Positions 34,283 through 44,150 of a DNA stretch of 64,000 nt are shown in pieces. Position 1 is the stretch's first letter, and the number at the start of each line of letters is the position of its first letter. The translations under genes were made by a program, and so were the position numbers. The DNA comes from Afipia clevelandensis ATCC 49720 (lineage in GTDB: Bacteria > Pseudomonadota > Alphaproteobacteria > Rhizobiales > Xanthobacteraceae): contig NZ_KB375281.1 in the NCBI RefSeq assembly GCF_000336555.1, positions 3,731,436-3,795,435 on the forward strand, given 5' to 3'. The notes beneath the pieces are model-generated. The model did no database searches. It was not told the origin of the DNA and saw only the letters and a program-made list of their open reading frames with translations.

Positions 34283-35980
34283 TCAGCTCGCCGCAGCGGC
34301 CGCCGCTTTCGGCTTTTCGTCGCGCAGTTCGCGGCGCAGGATCTTGCCGACATTGGTCTTCGGCAATTCCGTCCGGAATTCGACGTGCTTGGGCACCTTG
34401 TAGCCGGTGAGTTCGGTGGACGCGAACTTGATAACGTCCTGCGCGGTGAGGTTGGGGTCTTTTTTCACCACGAAGGCCTTCACGGCTTCGGTGGACTTCG
34501 CATCCGGCACGCCGATCACGGCGCATTCCAGCACGCCCGGATGGCTCGCGATCACTTCCTCGACTTCGTTCGGATAGACGTTGAAGCCCGAAACCAGGAT
34601 CATGTCCTTCTTGCGGTCCACGATCTTGGTGTAGCCGTCCGGCGACATGATGCCGATATCGCCGGTGCGGAAATAGCCGTCGGCGGTCATCACCTTCGCG
34701 GTTTCTTCCGGGCGGTTCCAGTAGCCGGCCATCACCTGCGGACCCTTGGCGCAGATTTCACCGGCTTCGCCGAGCGGCACTTCGTTGCCGTCGTCGTCGC
34801 GGATCGAAAGCCAGGTCGAAGGCACCGGAATGCCGATCGAGCCGGAGAACTTGTCGGTGTCCGCGGGGTTGCAGGTCAGGGTCGGCGAGGTCTCGGAGAG
34901 GCCGTAGCCTTCCGACAGCGCGACACCGGTCACCTGCGTCCACTTGTCGGCCACCGGCTTCTGCACGGCCATGCCGCCGCCGAAGCAGCTCTTCAGCTTG
35001 GAGAAGTCGAGCTTGTCGAAGCCGGGCGTGTTGAGCAGGCCGTTGTAGAGCGTGTTCACCGCCGGGAAGCTGTTGACCTGATACTTCGACAGTTCCTTGA
35101 CGAAGCCCGCCATGTCGCGCGGATTCGGGATCAGGAGGTTCACGCCCCCGGCACGCACCGCGAGGAGGTAACACGCGGTCAGCGCGAAGATGTGATAGAG
35201 CGGCAGCGCGCAGACGATGAAGAGCTGATCGACAACCGGCGGCTTCTTCAGGGCCGGCTGCAGCCAGGCGTCATTCTGCAGCACGTTGGCGAGAATGTTG
35301 CGATGGAGCAGCGTCGCGCCCTTGGAGACGCCGGTGGTGCCGCCGGTATACTGCAGGAACGCCACGTCGTCGCCGGTCAGCGCCGGCTTGTTCAGCTTCA
35401 GCCTGCGTCCCTGCGCCAGCGCGTCATTGAACGACACTGCGCTCGGGATCGAATAGGCCGGGACCATCTTCTTCACATTGCGCACGACGAAGTTGACGAT
35501 CACGCCCTTGAAGCCGAGCAGATCGCCCATCGAGCCGATAATGACGGTCTTGACGTTGGTGTTGGGCAGCACCTTCTCCAGCGTGGTGGCGAAGTTTTCC
35601 AGCAGCAGGATGGCTTCTGCGCCGGAGTCCTTGAGCTGGTGTTCGAGTTCGCGCGGCGTGTAGAGTGGATTGACGTTCACGACGGTGTAGCCGGCGCGCA
35701 GGACCGCGGCGGTGCTGATCGGATTCTGCAGCACGTTCGGCATCATGATGGCGACGCGCGCGCCCTTCTTGAGGCCCTTGCTCTGCAGATAGGCGCCGAG
35801 AGCCGCCGACATCTCGTCGAGGTCGCGATAGGTGATCGCCTTGTCCATGCAGATGAAGGACTTGCGGTCGGCGAATTTCTTGAAGCTCTCCTCGAGCAGT
35901 TCGACCAGCGACGGATATTGATTGACGTCGATGTCGGCCGGCACGCCAGCCGGATATTGCTTGAGCCAGATACGTTCCAT
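34283..35980 (-). CDS. fadD: Long-chain fatty acid-CoA ligase
   Basis: A 565-residue AMP-forming ligase that activates fatty acids to acyl-CoA at the inner membrane. The P-loop-like AFLQYTGGTTGVSKGATLLH, the adenylate motif SEGYGLSETSPT, the hinge YFRTGDIGIMSPDGYTKIVD with DRKKDM, and the C-terminal Lys in LPKTNVGKILRRELRDE are all clear. ATG 35980 (GGGGAG upstream on the - strand) is chosen over a 33-codon extension. A short Lys/Ala tail ends the protein. It stands as a single gene, followed by a hairpin. Confidence 0.95.
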   Translation of the reverse strand: MERIWLKQYPAGVPADIDVNQYPSLVELLEESFKKFADRKSFICMDKAITYRDLDEMSAALGAYLQSKGLKKGARVAIMMPNVLQNPISTAAVLRAGYTVVNVNPLYTPRELEHQLKDSGAEAILLLENFATTLEKVLPNTNVKTVIIGSMGDLLGFKGVIVNFVVRNVKKMVPAYSIPSAVSFNDALAQGRRLKLNKPALTGDDVAFLQYTGGTTGVSKGATLLHRNILANVLQNDAWLQPALKKPPVVDQLFIVCALPLYHIFALTACYLLAVRAGGVNLLIPNPRDMAGFVKELSKYQVNSFPAVNTLYNGLLNTPGFDKLDFSKLKSCFGGGMAVQKPVADKWTQVTGVALSEGYGLSETSPTLTCNPADTDKFSGSIGIPVPSTWLSIRDDDGNEVPLGEAGEICAKGPQVMAGYWNRPEETAKVMTADGYFRTGDIGIMSPDGYTKIVDRKKDMILVSGFNVYPNEVEEVIASHPGVLECAVIGVPDAKSTEAVKAFVVKKDPNLTAQDVIKFASTELTGYKVPKHVEFRTELPKTNVGKILRRELRDEKPKAAAAAAS

Positions 35981-36172
35981 GGTGACTCCCCTCAGATGTT
36001 TCCTGGCGGCCCCCGTCTTGAGGCGGGGTGCGCGGTTTGACAGGTATTGGGGGAAGTATTGAGCGAAGCGGCCAGCCATAGCAAGCCTGTGCGCGCTAAC
36101 GACGCACTTTAGAAAGTTTGTAGGTTACCGCTGCCGTCCGTGCAGGCTTTTGCAAAGCACAATTTTCACAAA

Positions 36173-37759
36173 CTAGCTGCGCGGGGCTGCGTCGGTTTTC
36201 TTCTGGGCGGCAGGTTTTGCGCCACCTTTCGCAGAATTGGCAGGTTTCGCGGCGGGGGTGGGTGTTGCGGGCTTTACGGCCGCAGGCTTTGCAGCAGGCT
36301 TGGCTGCGGCTGCAGGCTTTTTGTCCGACTTCGGCGTCGCGACTGGCTTTGGCGCTGCGGCCGCGGTCTTGGGCTTCTGGGCTGCCGCCGGCTTTGCCTC
36401 GGGCTTTGCGGCGGATTTCTTGTCGGGCTTCGCAGCGTCAGCCTCCGGCTTGGCGGCCACCCTGGAGGCTTTCGCGCCCTTCTTGCGCTTGGCGACATTC
36501 GCAGCCTGGGCCGCGGATTCCGCAGCGTCGGCCTCGAACACGGCCGCGCCGGTGCGGGCCGGACCGGTATAGACAATCACCGGCGTCGCCGCCGCGGCCG
36601 GCATGGCCAGCAAGTCGGACACTTTCATGGTCGGAGCCTGCAGACCGGCGGTGAACATCGACACGCCGGAGTCGGTGCTGCCGTCGGCGACCACATCCGG
36701 ATCGTCTTCCTCGTTTTCCGCGGCGGGCCGCTTGCGCCTCGGGCCGCACATCTCGTCGCGCAGGTTGGGCGGCGAGGCGTCGATCGGCGCCAGTGCATCG
36801 ACGGTGCCAAGCGAAGGCTTGAGCCAGGACAGCTTGTTGCCGTTGAAGCCGCGTTCGAGCAGTTGCGCGGCCTTGAGCGCGCGCTGCGCAGAGGATTGCG
36901 CGCCAAGCACGACGGCGATCAGCCGCTTGTTGTTGCGGGTCGCGGTCGCGACGAGATTGAAACCGGATGCGCAGATGAAGCCGGTCTTCATGCCGTCAGC
37001 GCCGGGATAGCGGCCGATCAGCTTGTTGAAATTCGCGGTCACCCGGCGGCCGAACTTGATGGCCGGGATGTGCATGAAATATTCGTATTCCGGCAGATCG
37101 CGGATGATCGCGCGCGCCAGAATGCCGAGATCGCGCGCCGAGGTGATCTGTCCTTCGGCGGGCAGGCCGTTCGGGTTGACGTAACTGGTCTGCGTCATGC
37201 CGAGCCGCTGCGCGGTCTTGTTCATTTCGGCGGAGAAGCCGTCGATTGATCCGCCGACGCCTTCGGCGATGACAACAGCGATGTCGTTCGCCGACTTCAC
37301 CATCATCATCTTCAGCGCGTTATCGAGCGTCACCTGCGTGCCGGGCTTGAAGCCCATCTTCGACGGCGATTGCGCGGCGGCGGTCGGCGACACGGTCAGC
37401 AGCGTGTCGAGCGTCATGCGGCCGTCCTTCACCGCTTTCAGCGCGACATAGGCCGTCATGATCTTGGTGACGGAGGCCGGATACCACGGATAGGTCGCGT
37501 TCTCCGCCTGCAGCACCTTGCCGGTGTCGGCCTCGATCAGCAGCAGCGCTTCAGCTTGCGCCGGACGTGGCGCGGTCACGACAAACAGCATCGTTGCCGT
37601 AAGCACGAGCAACGATGTGAAACGGAATGAAGCGAAGAGAGCTGCCACTACCGCGATCCGGAGAGTGAGAGCATGCCTGCGGCGAATGAAACCATGGTCT
37701 CCTCGGCGTGTTGCATGCGGGTTTCCAAGAACAATCCGGACAACGATCCGGAGCGGCAA
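36173..37759 (-). CDS. D-alanyl-D-alanine carboxypeptidase (PBP5/DacF type) with long Lys/Ala/Pro tail
   Basis: About 528 residues from TTG 37759; the true start is uncertain and a later GTG is plausible. A signal sequence (SLLVLTATMLFVVTAPRPAQA) leads into a class C PBP domain with the three active-site motifs: SVTK, SAN and KTG in PGADGMKTGFICASGFNL. It trims pentapeptides of peptidoglycan in the periplasm. The last 150 or so residues are an extended Ala/Lys/Pro repeat (KPAAAAKPAAKPAAV) in place of the usual PBP5 C-terminal domain and amphipathic anchor. Such basic tails may bind murein or acidic polymers; this is an inference. Confidence 0.88.
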   Translation of the reverse strand: MPLRIVVRIVLGNPHATRRGDHGFIRRRHALTLRIAVVAALFASFRFTSLLVLTATMLFVVTAPRPAQAEALLLIEADTGKVLQAENATYPWYPASVTKIMTAYVALKAVKDGRMTLDTLLTVSPTAAAQSPSKMGFKPGTQVTLDNALKMMMVKSANDIAVVIAEGVGGSIDGFSAEMNKTAQRLGMTQTSYVNPNGLPAEGQITSARDLGILARAIIRDLPEYEYFMHIPAIKFGRRVTANFNKLIGRYPGADGMKTGFICASGFNLVATATRNNKRLIAVVLGAQSSAQRALKAAQLLERGFNGNKLSWLKPSLGTVDALAPIDASPPNLRDEMCGPRRKRPAAENEEDDPDVVADGSTDSGVSMFTAGLQAPTMKVSDLLAMPAAAATPVIVYTGPARTGAAVFEADAAESAAQAANVAKRKKGAKASRVAAKPEADAAKPDKKSAAKPEAKPAAAQKPKTAAAAPKPVATPKSDKKPAAAAKPAAKPAAVKPATPTPAAKPANSAKGGAKPAAQKKTDAAPRS

Positions 37760-37932
37760 ATCAGATGTGCTATAAGGCTGACTACTTATACCGGACAGCG
37801 CGTTTCCGAACAGGGGTTTCGAGGCTCATTCAAGCATGAAATGGGCCAAAATTCGGCGATGCCCACATGATGATGGGCCATGACCCGATATCTCGCCGAT
37901 TGCATGTCCGGCTCACGTTATTGTGGCTGCCG

Positions 37933-39711
37933 TCAGCCCGGAGATGCAGCCGCGCGCGCCTCGTCCTGAACCATGAACTGCGCCCGTGCAAGTTTGGCGA
38001 AATAGCCGCCGCTGGCAACCAGCTCATCGAAAGTTCCGCTTTCGATCACCTTGCCCTTGTCGAACACCAGAATGCGTGTGGCATTCCGGATCGTGGACAG
38101 ACGGTGGGCGATCACAAAGGTGGTGCGGCCCTGCATGACGGTATCGAGTGCCGCATTGACCTTGGCTTCGGTGACCGCGTCGAGCGCGCTGGTCGCTTCA
38201 TCGAGGATCAGGATCGGGGGATTCTTCAGCAGCGCGCGCGCGATCGACAGGCGCTGGCGCTCGCCGCCGGAGAGCATGCGGCCGCGCTCGCCGGCATTGG
38301 TGTCGAACTTGAGATCGCTGCGCTCGATGAAGTCGAGCGCCTGCGCGCCTTCAGCGGCTGCGCGCAGTTCCTCTTCGGTCGCGTCGGGCTTGCCGACCCG
38401 CAGGTTCTCGGCGATGGAGCGGTTGAACAGTAGCGCTTCCTGAAACACCACGCCGATGTTCCGGCGCAGCGCCGCCAGCGTCATGCCGCGAATGTCCATG
38501 CCGTCGATCCTGATGAAACCGGATTGCGGATCGAACGCGCGATGAAGCAGGGCGATGGCAGTGGATTTGCCGGCGCCGGTTTCGCCGACCAGGGCGAAGG
38601 TCTGTCCCGGCAGCGCTGTGAACGAGACGTCTTCGACCGCGGGCCGCTTGCCGTCATAGGAGAACGAAACGTCGTTGAATTCCACAAGGCCGGTGAGGCG
38701 GCCGGGATCAATCGCGTCGGGGCGGTCGCGCACGGCGGGGACCGCATCGAGCACGTCGAAGAATTCGCGCAGGCGCGGCGCTTCCATGAAGACGCTGTTG
38801 ATGAAGCTGACCACCTGTTCGAGTTTCTGGATCAGCATGGTCGCGAACGAGACGAACATCACGATCTCGCCGACGCTCGCCTGACCCTTGCTGTTGAGAA
38901 TGATGCCGACCACGAAGATGGCGAGAATGGTGATGGTGGTGGAGGCGCGGGTCATCACAGCGACCAGCGCCCACCATGACAGGACGGGCAATTGCGCCGA
39001 GAGCAGCTTGTCGGCCACGCCGCGCAGGCCCTGCACTTCGGCCTCGACCCGCACGAAGCTTTGCACCAGCGCGACATTGCCGAGCGCGTCGGAGGCGCGG
39101 GCAGCGAGATCGCCGTAATGCTCCTCGACCTCCATCTGCAGGCCGTAGGTTTTGCGGACCACGAGCGTGGTCAGGATGGTGAAGACGACGCACAGGATAA
39201 ACAGCAGGATTGCCAGCCGCCAGTTGATGTAGAGCGACAGCGGCAGCAGCACCACCAGCGAGACGATGGACGCAAAATGTTCGCGGAAGAAACTCAGCCA
39301 CAGCCGCCACAGCGCATCGGTGCCTTGCAGCATCACCTTCATCAGGCGGCCGGAATGGGTCCCGGTGTGGAAGGTTAGCGGCAGTTGCATGATGTGCTCG
39401 AAATAGCCAGTGAGCACGGCTTGGCGCTGGCGATGGGCCAGGCGGTCCGCCTGCAGGGCGACGAAGGCGCTGCAGATAATGGTGAACAGTCCGAACGCGA
39501 CCCATGCGCCGAGCAGCGGCCATGGCGAGGTGATCGCGCCAAATAATGTGTCGGTGCTCTGCTTGCCGGACAGCACGTCGATGATGCGCCCGAACAGGAC
39601 CGGCTCGGCGAATTGCGCCACGGCCAGCGCGAGGTTGGCCACGGCAAGGAACCAGCCGAGACGGGATTCCTTGCCGAGCAGTTCAAGAACGCGAATGTAA
39701 AGACGGATCAA
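37933..39711 (-). CDS. ndvA: Cyclic beta-1,2-glucan ABC exporter (NdvA/ChvA)
   Basis: A 592-residue half-transporter. The N-terminal membrane domain has about six spans ([40 protein letters not shown]). The ATPase has Walker [21 protein letters not shown], signature [20 protein letters not shown], Walker [21 protein letters not shown] and the switch [15 protein letters not shown]. Length and sequence fit NdvA, which exports cyclic glucan to the periplasm for hypo-osmotic adaptation and plant interaction. The start is TTG 39711. No ndvB adjoins it. Confidence 0.9.
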   Translation of the reverse strand: MIRLYIRVLELLGKESRLGWFLAVANLALAVAQFAEPVLFGRIIDVLSGKQSTDTLFGAITSPWPLLGAWVAFGLFTIICSAFVALQADRLAHRQRQAVLTGYFEHIMQLPLTFHTGTHSGRLMKVMLQGTDALWRLWLSFFREHFASIVSLVVLLPLSLYINWRLAILLFILCVVFTILTTLVVRKTYGLQMEVEEHYGDLAARASDALGNVALVQSFVRVEAEVQGLRGVADKLLSAQLPVLSWWALVAVMTRASTTITILAIFVVGIILNSKGQASVGEIVMFVSFATMLIQKLEQVVSFINSVFMEAPRLREFFDVLDAVPAVRDRPDAIDPGRLTGLVEFNDVSFSYDGKRPAVEDVSFTALPGQTFALVGETGAGKSTAIALLHRAFDPQSGFIRIDGMDIRGMTLAALRRNIGVVFQEALLFNRSIAENLRVGKPDATEEELRAAAEGAQALDFIERSDLKFDTNAGERGRMLSGGERQRLSIARALLKNPPILILDEATSALDAVTEAKVNAALDTVMQGRTTFVIAHRLSTIRNATRILVFDKGKVIESGTFDELVASGGYFAKLARAQFMVQDEARAAASPG

Positions 39712-39866
39712 TGGAATGGCCTTGCGGGTCTGACGTCAGCGAACAGCATCATTCTACCCGTGGATCGCAGCCGAATATAGTGCGCCTCCTGCCTTCCCCC
39801 CAACCGACCTCACCACCACGCATCCGATCAATTAGCGATAGCTCAGCCCTGTACTGCGGTGAGCAG

Positions 39867-40415
39867 TCAGCCGCCCATTTCCGCCCGTGTTGCACGAAGA
39901 ATGTCGTCCGAGAGTTCGGGATCGTTGACGGCGCGGGCGAGCACAAGCGCTCCGACCATGGAGGCGGCTGCTGCGAGCGCCTTGTCGCGCTGGCGCTGTT
40001 TCTTCGCATCCGTCATCCGGCTGCTCAGGAGATCGATCATGCCCCGCACACCGGCTGTGAAGCGCTCTCGCACAGCTTTGCTCTGGCGCGGCATTTCGGA
40101 ACAAAGGGCTGACAGGATGCAGCCGGTTGCCGGTGTGTCGCGATGCGTCGGCGAAAGATACTCTGACTTGTAGTCGTCGAGTGTAAACACCTCGGGCAGT
40201 TCCTGCGCCTTGGCCAATATGGCGTAGGCCACGGCTTCTTCGACGAACCGTTCCTTGGAGCCGAACTGGCTGTACAGGCTGCCGTGAGTCATCCCTGCGG
40301 CTTCTGTCAGCGCGTCGACGCCGACGCCGGCGATCCCGCGCTCTCGCATCAGGCCGGAGGCCGCCTTGAGAATACGTTCGCGGTTTTTGGCCGCCTGTTG
40401 CTTTGAAACGCGCAC
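39867..40415 (-). CDS. TetR-family repressor
   Basis: A 182-residue regulator. The N-terminal helix-turn-helix is typical: NRERILKAASGLMRERGIAG, then VDALTEAAGMTHGSLYSQFG with SKERF. The C-terminal part with ATGCILSALCSEMPRQSKAV fits the TetR_C_16-like/YjdC-type ligand domain. GTG 40415 is the start. It is divergent from a short-chain dehydrogenase and an MDR oxidoreductase. The intergenic region contains an ATTACG-TT-CGTAAT dyad, the likely operator, so it probably represses these two enzymes and itself. Confidence 0.92.
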   Translation of the reverse strand: MRVSKQQAAKNRERILKAASGLMRERGIAGVGVDALTEAAGMTHGSLYSQFGSKERFVEEAVAYAILAKAQELPEVFTLDDYKSEYLSPTHRDTPATGCILSALCSEMPRQSKAVRERFTAGVRGMIDLLSSRMTDAKKQRQRDKALAAAASMVGALVLARAVNDPELSDDILRATRAEMGG

Positions 40416-40439
40416 GTCGCAGGTCCTTTCTTACCGGTC

Positions 40440-40491
40440 TTGACAATTATAGTAGCGACCGCCATTAATATCAAATAATTACGTTCGTAAT
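40440..40491 (+). promoter_or_regulatory. Promoter and dyad operator of the SDR gene
   Basis: TTGACA at 40440-40445 and, 18 bases later, ATTAAT at 40464-40469 resemble a sigma-70 promoter. Just downstream, ATTACG-TT-CGTAAT at 40478-40491 is a perfect 6-bp dyad, well placed for repression by the divergent TetR protein. Confidence 0.55.
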
Positions 40492-40525
40492 CTAATTGAG
40501 GCGGCGGTTTCGTCGGGAGAAATTG

Positions 40526-41383
40526 ATGAATAATATCAATGCGAAGGTTGCGCTGGTGACCGGCGCTTCATCTGGCATCGGCGAAGCAACGGCAGAGCGG
40601 CTCGCCAAGGCGGGCTACCGGGTCTACGGCACCAGCAGGCGGGGCGTACAGGCAGGCCAGCGGCCGTTCGAGATGCTGTCCCTCGACGTCACCAGCGATG
40701 ACTCCGTGGCAGCCGCCGTCAGCGAAGTGATCCGTCGCGAAGGCCGCATCGATCTCTTGGTGAACAACGCTGGCTTCGGCGTTGCGCCGGCCGGAGCCGA
40801 AGAGAGTTCGCTCGATCAGGCCCGGGCGATTTTCGATACCAATTTTTTCGGGCTAATCCGGATGACGCGCGCCGTCGTTCCTCACATGCGGCGTCGGGGA
40901 AGTGGCCGCATTCTCAACATCGGTTCGGTGCTCGGCTTTGTGCCGATGCCGTATGGCGCGCTCTATGCCGCAACCAAGCACGCCGTCGAAGGCTATTCGG
41001 AATCGCTCGACCATGAGTTGCGCACGCGGGGCATCCGGGTCTCGGTCATCGAGCCCGCCTACACCAAGACGCCATTCGACGCGAACCTGATGCAGCCGGA
41101 TGCGAAGCTCGAGGAATATCGCGAGGCGCGCGAAGGCGTGACCAAGCGCGTGACCGAGGTGATGGCAACCGCCGAGCCGCCAAGTGTCGTGGCCGAAACC
41201 ATCCTGAAGGCGGCCAGCGCCGCGCATCCGAAACTTCGTTACGCAGCCGGCACCCTCGCCAAGCGGCTGCAATTCCTTCGCAGATTTGCGCCCGCCTTCG
41301 CAGTGGACGCCGGGCTTCGAAAGGACCTGCGGCTCGATGTGCCAAAGGCGTCGCGGCCTGCGCGCACCGCCCGCGCATTTTAA
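40526..41383 (+). CDS. Short-chain dehydrogenase/reductase
   Basis: A 285-residue classical SDR. The cofactor motif VALVTGASSGIGEATAERLA, then LLVNNAGFGVAPAG, the catalytic Ser in ILNIGSVLGFVPMPYGALYA and Tyr-x3-Lys (YAATK) are present. The substrate is unknown; such enzymes reduce ketones or aldehydes. ATG 40526 with GGGAGAAATT upstream is chosen over a ten-codon extension. It is under the probable control of the divergent TetR gene and is followed after 78 bases by an MDR oxidoreductase. Confidence 0.93.
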   Translation: MNNINAKVALVTGASSGIGEATAERLAKAGYRVYGTSRRGVQAGQRPFEMLSLDVTSDDSVAAAVSEVIRREGRIDLLVNNAGFGVAPAGAEESSLDQARAIFDTNFFGLIRMTRAVVPHMRRRGSGRILNIGSVLGFVPMPYGALYAATKHAVEGYSESLDHELRTRGIRVSVIEPAYTKTPFDANLMQPDAKLEEYREAREGVTKRVTEVMATAEPPSVVAETILKAASAAHPKLRYAAGTLAKRLQFLRRFAPAFAVDAGLRKDLRLDVPKASRPARTARAF

Positions 41384-41461
41384 CCGCGCACGCATTTTAA
41401 CGGTGTGCGGCCGGTGCAAGCGCCGGTCGTGACAGCCAAACCCATTGGGATTCAGAAAAAC

Positions 41462-42463
41462 ATGAAGGCGTTTGTTTTCAGGCGTTACGGCAAGCCGGAT
41501 CAGGTCGGGTTCGCCGACACGTCACGGCCCGTTCCCAAGCCCGACGAAATTCTCGTTCAGGTCCACGCGGCCGGTTTAAATCCGATCGACACCATGATTC
41601 CGAAAGGTACCTTCAAGCCGATGCTCAAGTTCGAGCTGCCGGCGACTCTCGGCAGCGATCTGGCCGGTGTCGTGGTGGAGGTTGGGCATCGCGTAACCCG
41701 CTTCAAGCCGGGCGATGCTGTTTTCGCAAGCATCTTCGATCAGGGCACAGGTTCGCTTGCCGAATTCGCTGTCGTGCCCGAGAAAGCCGCAGCACTTAAA
41801 CCGGCAAATCTGGATTTCGTTCAGGCGTCCTCGATTCCGATGGTCGGACTGACATCGTGGCAGGCGCTAAAGGACCGCATCAAGATCAAGCCGGGCCAGA
41901 AGGTGTTCATTCCCGCAGGCTCCGGCGGCATCGGCACATTCGCGATCCAGCTCGCGAAAGTCCTTGGCGCAACGGTCGGGACCACCACCAGCACCGGCAA
42001 CGTGGATTGGGTGCGGGGTCTCGGCGCGGATGAGGTCGTCGATTACAAGAAGCAGGAATTCGAGACGGTGCTGCGCGACTACGATGCCGTGCTGGGCACC
42101 GTGAGGGGCGATGCGCTTTTGAAATCTCTCCGGATTCTAAAGCCCAACAGCACCATCGCCTCGCTGATCGGTCCACCGGACTCAGCCTTCGCGCGGGCGC
42201 GCGGCATGAATGCCTTCTTCAGGTTCGTATTCGGATTGCTGAGCCGCAAGATCATCGCTCAGGGCAAGAAGCGCGGCGTCGCGTATTCGTTCCTGTTCGT
42301 GCATCCGGACGGCGGCCAGCTCGCGGAGATCGGCAAGCTGATCGAGGCGGGCCGCATCCGGCCGGTGATCGACAAGGTGTTTCCGTTCGCACAGACGAAG
42401 GAAGCGCTGGCCTATCTCGCGCAGGGACGCGCCAGGGGCAAGGTCGTTGTCCAGATGCAATAA
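41462..42463 (+). CDS. NAD(P)-dependent MDR oxidoreductase (quinone reductase-like, zinc-free)
   Basis: A 333-residue medium-chain dehydrogenase/reductase. MKAFVFRRYGKPDQVGFADT, GSDLAGVVVEVGHRVTRFKP and the nucleotide-binding VFIPAGSGGIGTFAIQLAKV are typical. The zinc-binding Cys/His set is absent, as in quinone oxidoreductases. The C-terminal RIRPVIDKVFPFAQTKEALA closes the fold. ATG 41462 is chosen over the longer frame. It is probably cotranscribed with the SDR gene as part of a reductive detoxification pair under TetR control. Confidence 0.93.
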   Translation: MKAFVFRRYGKPDQVGFADTSRPVPKPDEILVQVHAAGLNPIDTMIPKGTFKPMLKFELPATLGSDLAGVVVEVGHRVTRFKPGDAVFASIFDQGTGSLAEFAVVPEKAAALKPANLDFVQASSIPMVGLTSWQALKDRIKIKPGQKVFIPAGSGGIGTFAIQLAKVLGATVGTTTSTGNVDWVRGLGADEVVDYKKQEFETVLRDYDAVLGTVRGDALLKSLRILKPNSTIASLIGPPDSAFARARGMNAFFRFVFGLLSRKIIAQGKKRGVAYSFLFVHPDGGQLAEIGKLIEAGRIRPVIDKVFPFAQTKEALAYLAQGRARGKVVVQMQ

Positions 42464-42642
42464 TTGCGCAGTAACGGCATAACGGACCATCAATGCAGAC
42501 AGAAACTGTATGATAGTGCGGGAGAAGGCGGCGCAGTCCCGTTATGCACGCGTTGATTCTCGCGCGACTTCGCCGCGGCGCACCCGCGGAACCATTCGGA
42601 TCAGCGCGGTTTGTCGGTGACATCCATAAACCGGAGATCGCC

Positions 42643-42939
42643 ATGAAACGCGCGAACATCGTTCTGGCAGGCGCCGCTGCGCTCACGCTCATCAATTCGC
42701 AGGCTTTTGCCCAGCAGGAATTGACGGGACTGGTGACAAAGATCGACCGCATTTGGGGGACCATCGCGATTCAGCCGGAGCAGAGCGGAACGGTCGGATC
42801 GAGCGCCGCGGGTGTTGCGCAGGAGCACAAGGTGCAGAACCGCGCGTCGCTGGATACCGTGCATGCGGGCGACAAGGTCACCTATTCCGTGACCGAGGCC
42901 GGCGGCGTAAGCGTAATCAAGAAATTGCAGAAGCGATAA
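42643..42939 (+). CDS. Small periplasmic protein, CusF-like fold
   Basis: A 98-residue protein with a signal peptide (IVLAGAAALTLINSQAFAQ). The mature part has ELTGLVTKIDRIWGTIAIQP and AGDKVTYSVTEAGGVSVIKK, which resemble the OB-fold of CusF copper chaperones. The Met/Trp metal ligands of CusF are not apparent, so metal binding is doubtful. ATG 42643 is chosen because the upstream extension has no signal-like features. It is preceded by GGAGATCGCC and lies between an MDR gene and a convergent binding-protein gene. Confidence 0.75.
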   Translation: MKRANIVLAGAAALTLINSQAFAQQELTGLVTKIDRIWGTIAIQPEQSGTVGSSAAGVAQEHKVQNRASLDTVHAGDKVTYSVTEAGGVSVIKKLQKR

Positions 42940-42946
42940 GCGCGGC

Positions 42947-43987
42947 TCAGTTGAGCTTGCGCGCGCTGGCCGGCGGCAGGAAGGCGTCGTCGAAAATATC
43001 GCCGGCCGATGGCCGCTTGCGGAATTCGTGGTCGTCCGCGATCTGGCCAATGCTCGCGTCGAAGCGATCGCCGTCGATGCCGCCAAGGCCGTTCTTTTTG
43101 GCTTCGTCGGTAACGATGTTGTCATTCAGCACGGCGCGCAGCCGCGCCAGTTCAACGTCGCGCACGCCGCCATTCATCTGCGCGAGCACATCGTCAACCG
43201 CGTGCGCCGGATTCTTGATGGTGAGGCGGACGCCTGCGACGGTGGCGCGGATAAAGGCCTTGACCGCTTCCGGATTGGCGCTGGCGAACTTCGGGTTGAC
43301 GATCAGCGCATGTCCATAGACTTCGCTGCCGAAGTCCGAAAAATGCAGCACGACAAGATCGTTTGCCGGCACGCCGCGATCGCGCAGGTTGATCGCAGAC
43401 AGAAAGGAAAAGCCGGTGACCGCATCCAGTTGCCCTGCGGACAGCATCGGTTCGCGCACCGCCGGACTGATCTTGTCCACCTTGAGCTTGCCCGGCTTGA
43501 CGCTGTTGCGGCGGCCCATCGCGGGCCACAGCCGCGCGGCGGGATCGCCGTCCACAAGGCCGAGCGTCTTGCCCTCGATATCCGTCATCGTGACGATGCC
43601 ACGGCTCCTGCGCGCGACGATCGCATAGGGCGCCTTGTTGTAGAGCACGAACACCGCTTTCACCGGCGCCGCGCCCTCCTTGTCCCGATACCGGATCAGC
43701 GCGTTGATATCGGCGAGCGCCATGTCGCTGCTGCCCGAGGCCACGCGCGCGATGGCGTCGGCCGAGCCATTGGCCTGTCCCGTGATGACATTGAGATCTT
43801 CGGCGCGGAACAGGCCGCGCGCCGATGCCACCACAAAGGGAGCGGCTACGCCGTCAATCGCACGATCGAGCGAGAAATGCAGGGCGGTGACCGCCAGTCC
43901 CGGAGTCGCACCGGCCGCGCAGGCCCACCCCAGCAGCGTCAGCGACAGGAGAGCTCTGCGAAGAAACTGGCGGGAGGTGACTGGCAT
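42947..43987 (-). CDS. ABC transporter substrate-binding protein, NMT1/SsuA-like
   Basis: A 346-residue exported binding protein. A signal peptide with an Arg-rich start is seen (SRQFLRRALLSLTLLGWACA). The body fits the NMT1/THI5/SsuA family: PFVVASARGLFRAEDLNVIT, VASGSSDMALADINALIRY, LSAGQLDAVTGFSFLSAINL. Such proteins bind nitrate, sulfonates, pyrimidine precursors or similar compounds. No permease or ATPase gene is adjacent, so it is an orphan binding protein. ATG 43987 is chosen over a 26-codon extension that lacks signal features. Confidence 0.85.
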   Translation of the reverse strand: MPVTSRQFLRRALLSLTLLGWACAAGATPGLAVTALHFSLDRAIDGVAAPFVVASARGLFRAEDLNVITGQANGSADAIARVASGSSDMALADINALIRYRDKEGAAPVKAVFVLYNKAPYAIVARRSRGIVTMTDIEGKTLGLVDGDPAARLWPAMGRRNSVKPGKLKVDKISPAVREPMLSAGQLDAVTGFSFLSAINLRDRGVPANDLVVLHFSDFGSEVYGHALIVNPKFASANPEAVKAFIRATVAGVRLTIKNPAHAVDDVLAQMNGGVRDVELARLRAVLNDNIVTDEAKKNGLGGIDGDRFDASIGQIADDHEFRKRPSAGDIFDDAFLPPASARKLN

Positions 43988-44150
43988 GGCGCGTTCTTGG
44001 TCTTGTCTTGCGAACTGCTGAACGGCTTTTCGGTAGTCGCTGTGGTGGGATGATGACAAGCACACAATCCGGATTTCGTCACCATCCGGCCTGTTCCGCG
44101 CCAGTTTGCCGCAATTTTGCCGCTGAGTGTTCAGCTTGCATTCGGGTTCG

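Noticed and set aside
34235-36040. 601-codon frame antisense to fadD
   Set aside because: Shadow; the - strand reads a complete acyl-CoA ligase.
42589-42612. GGAAC near the CusF-like gene considered as an EcfG promoter
   Set aside because: Spacing to a -10-like GGTT is only 15 bases and the -10 is a variant as well.
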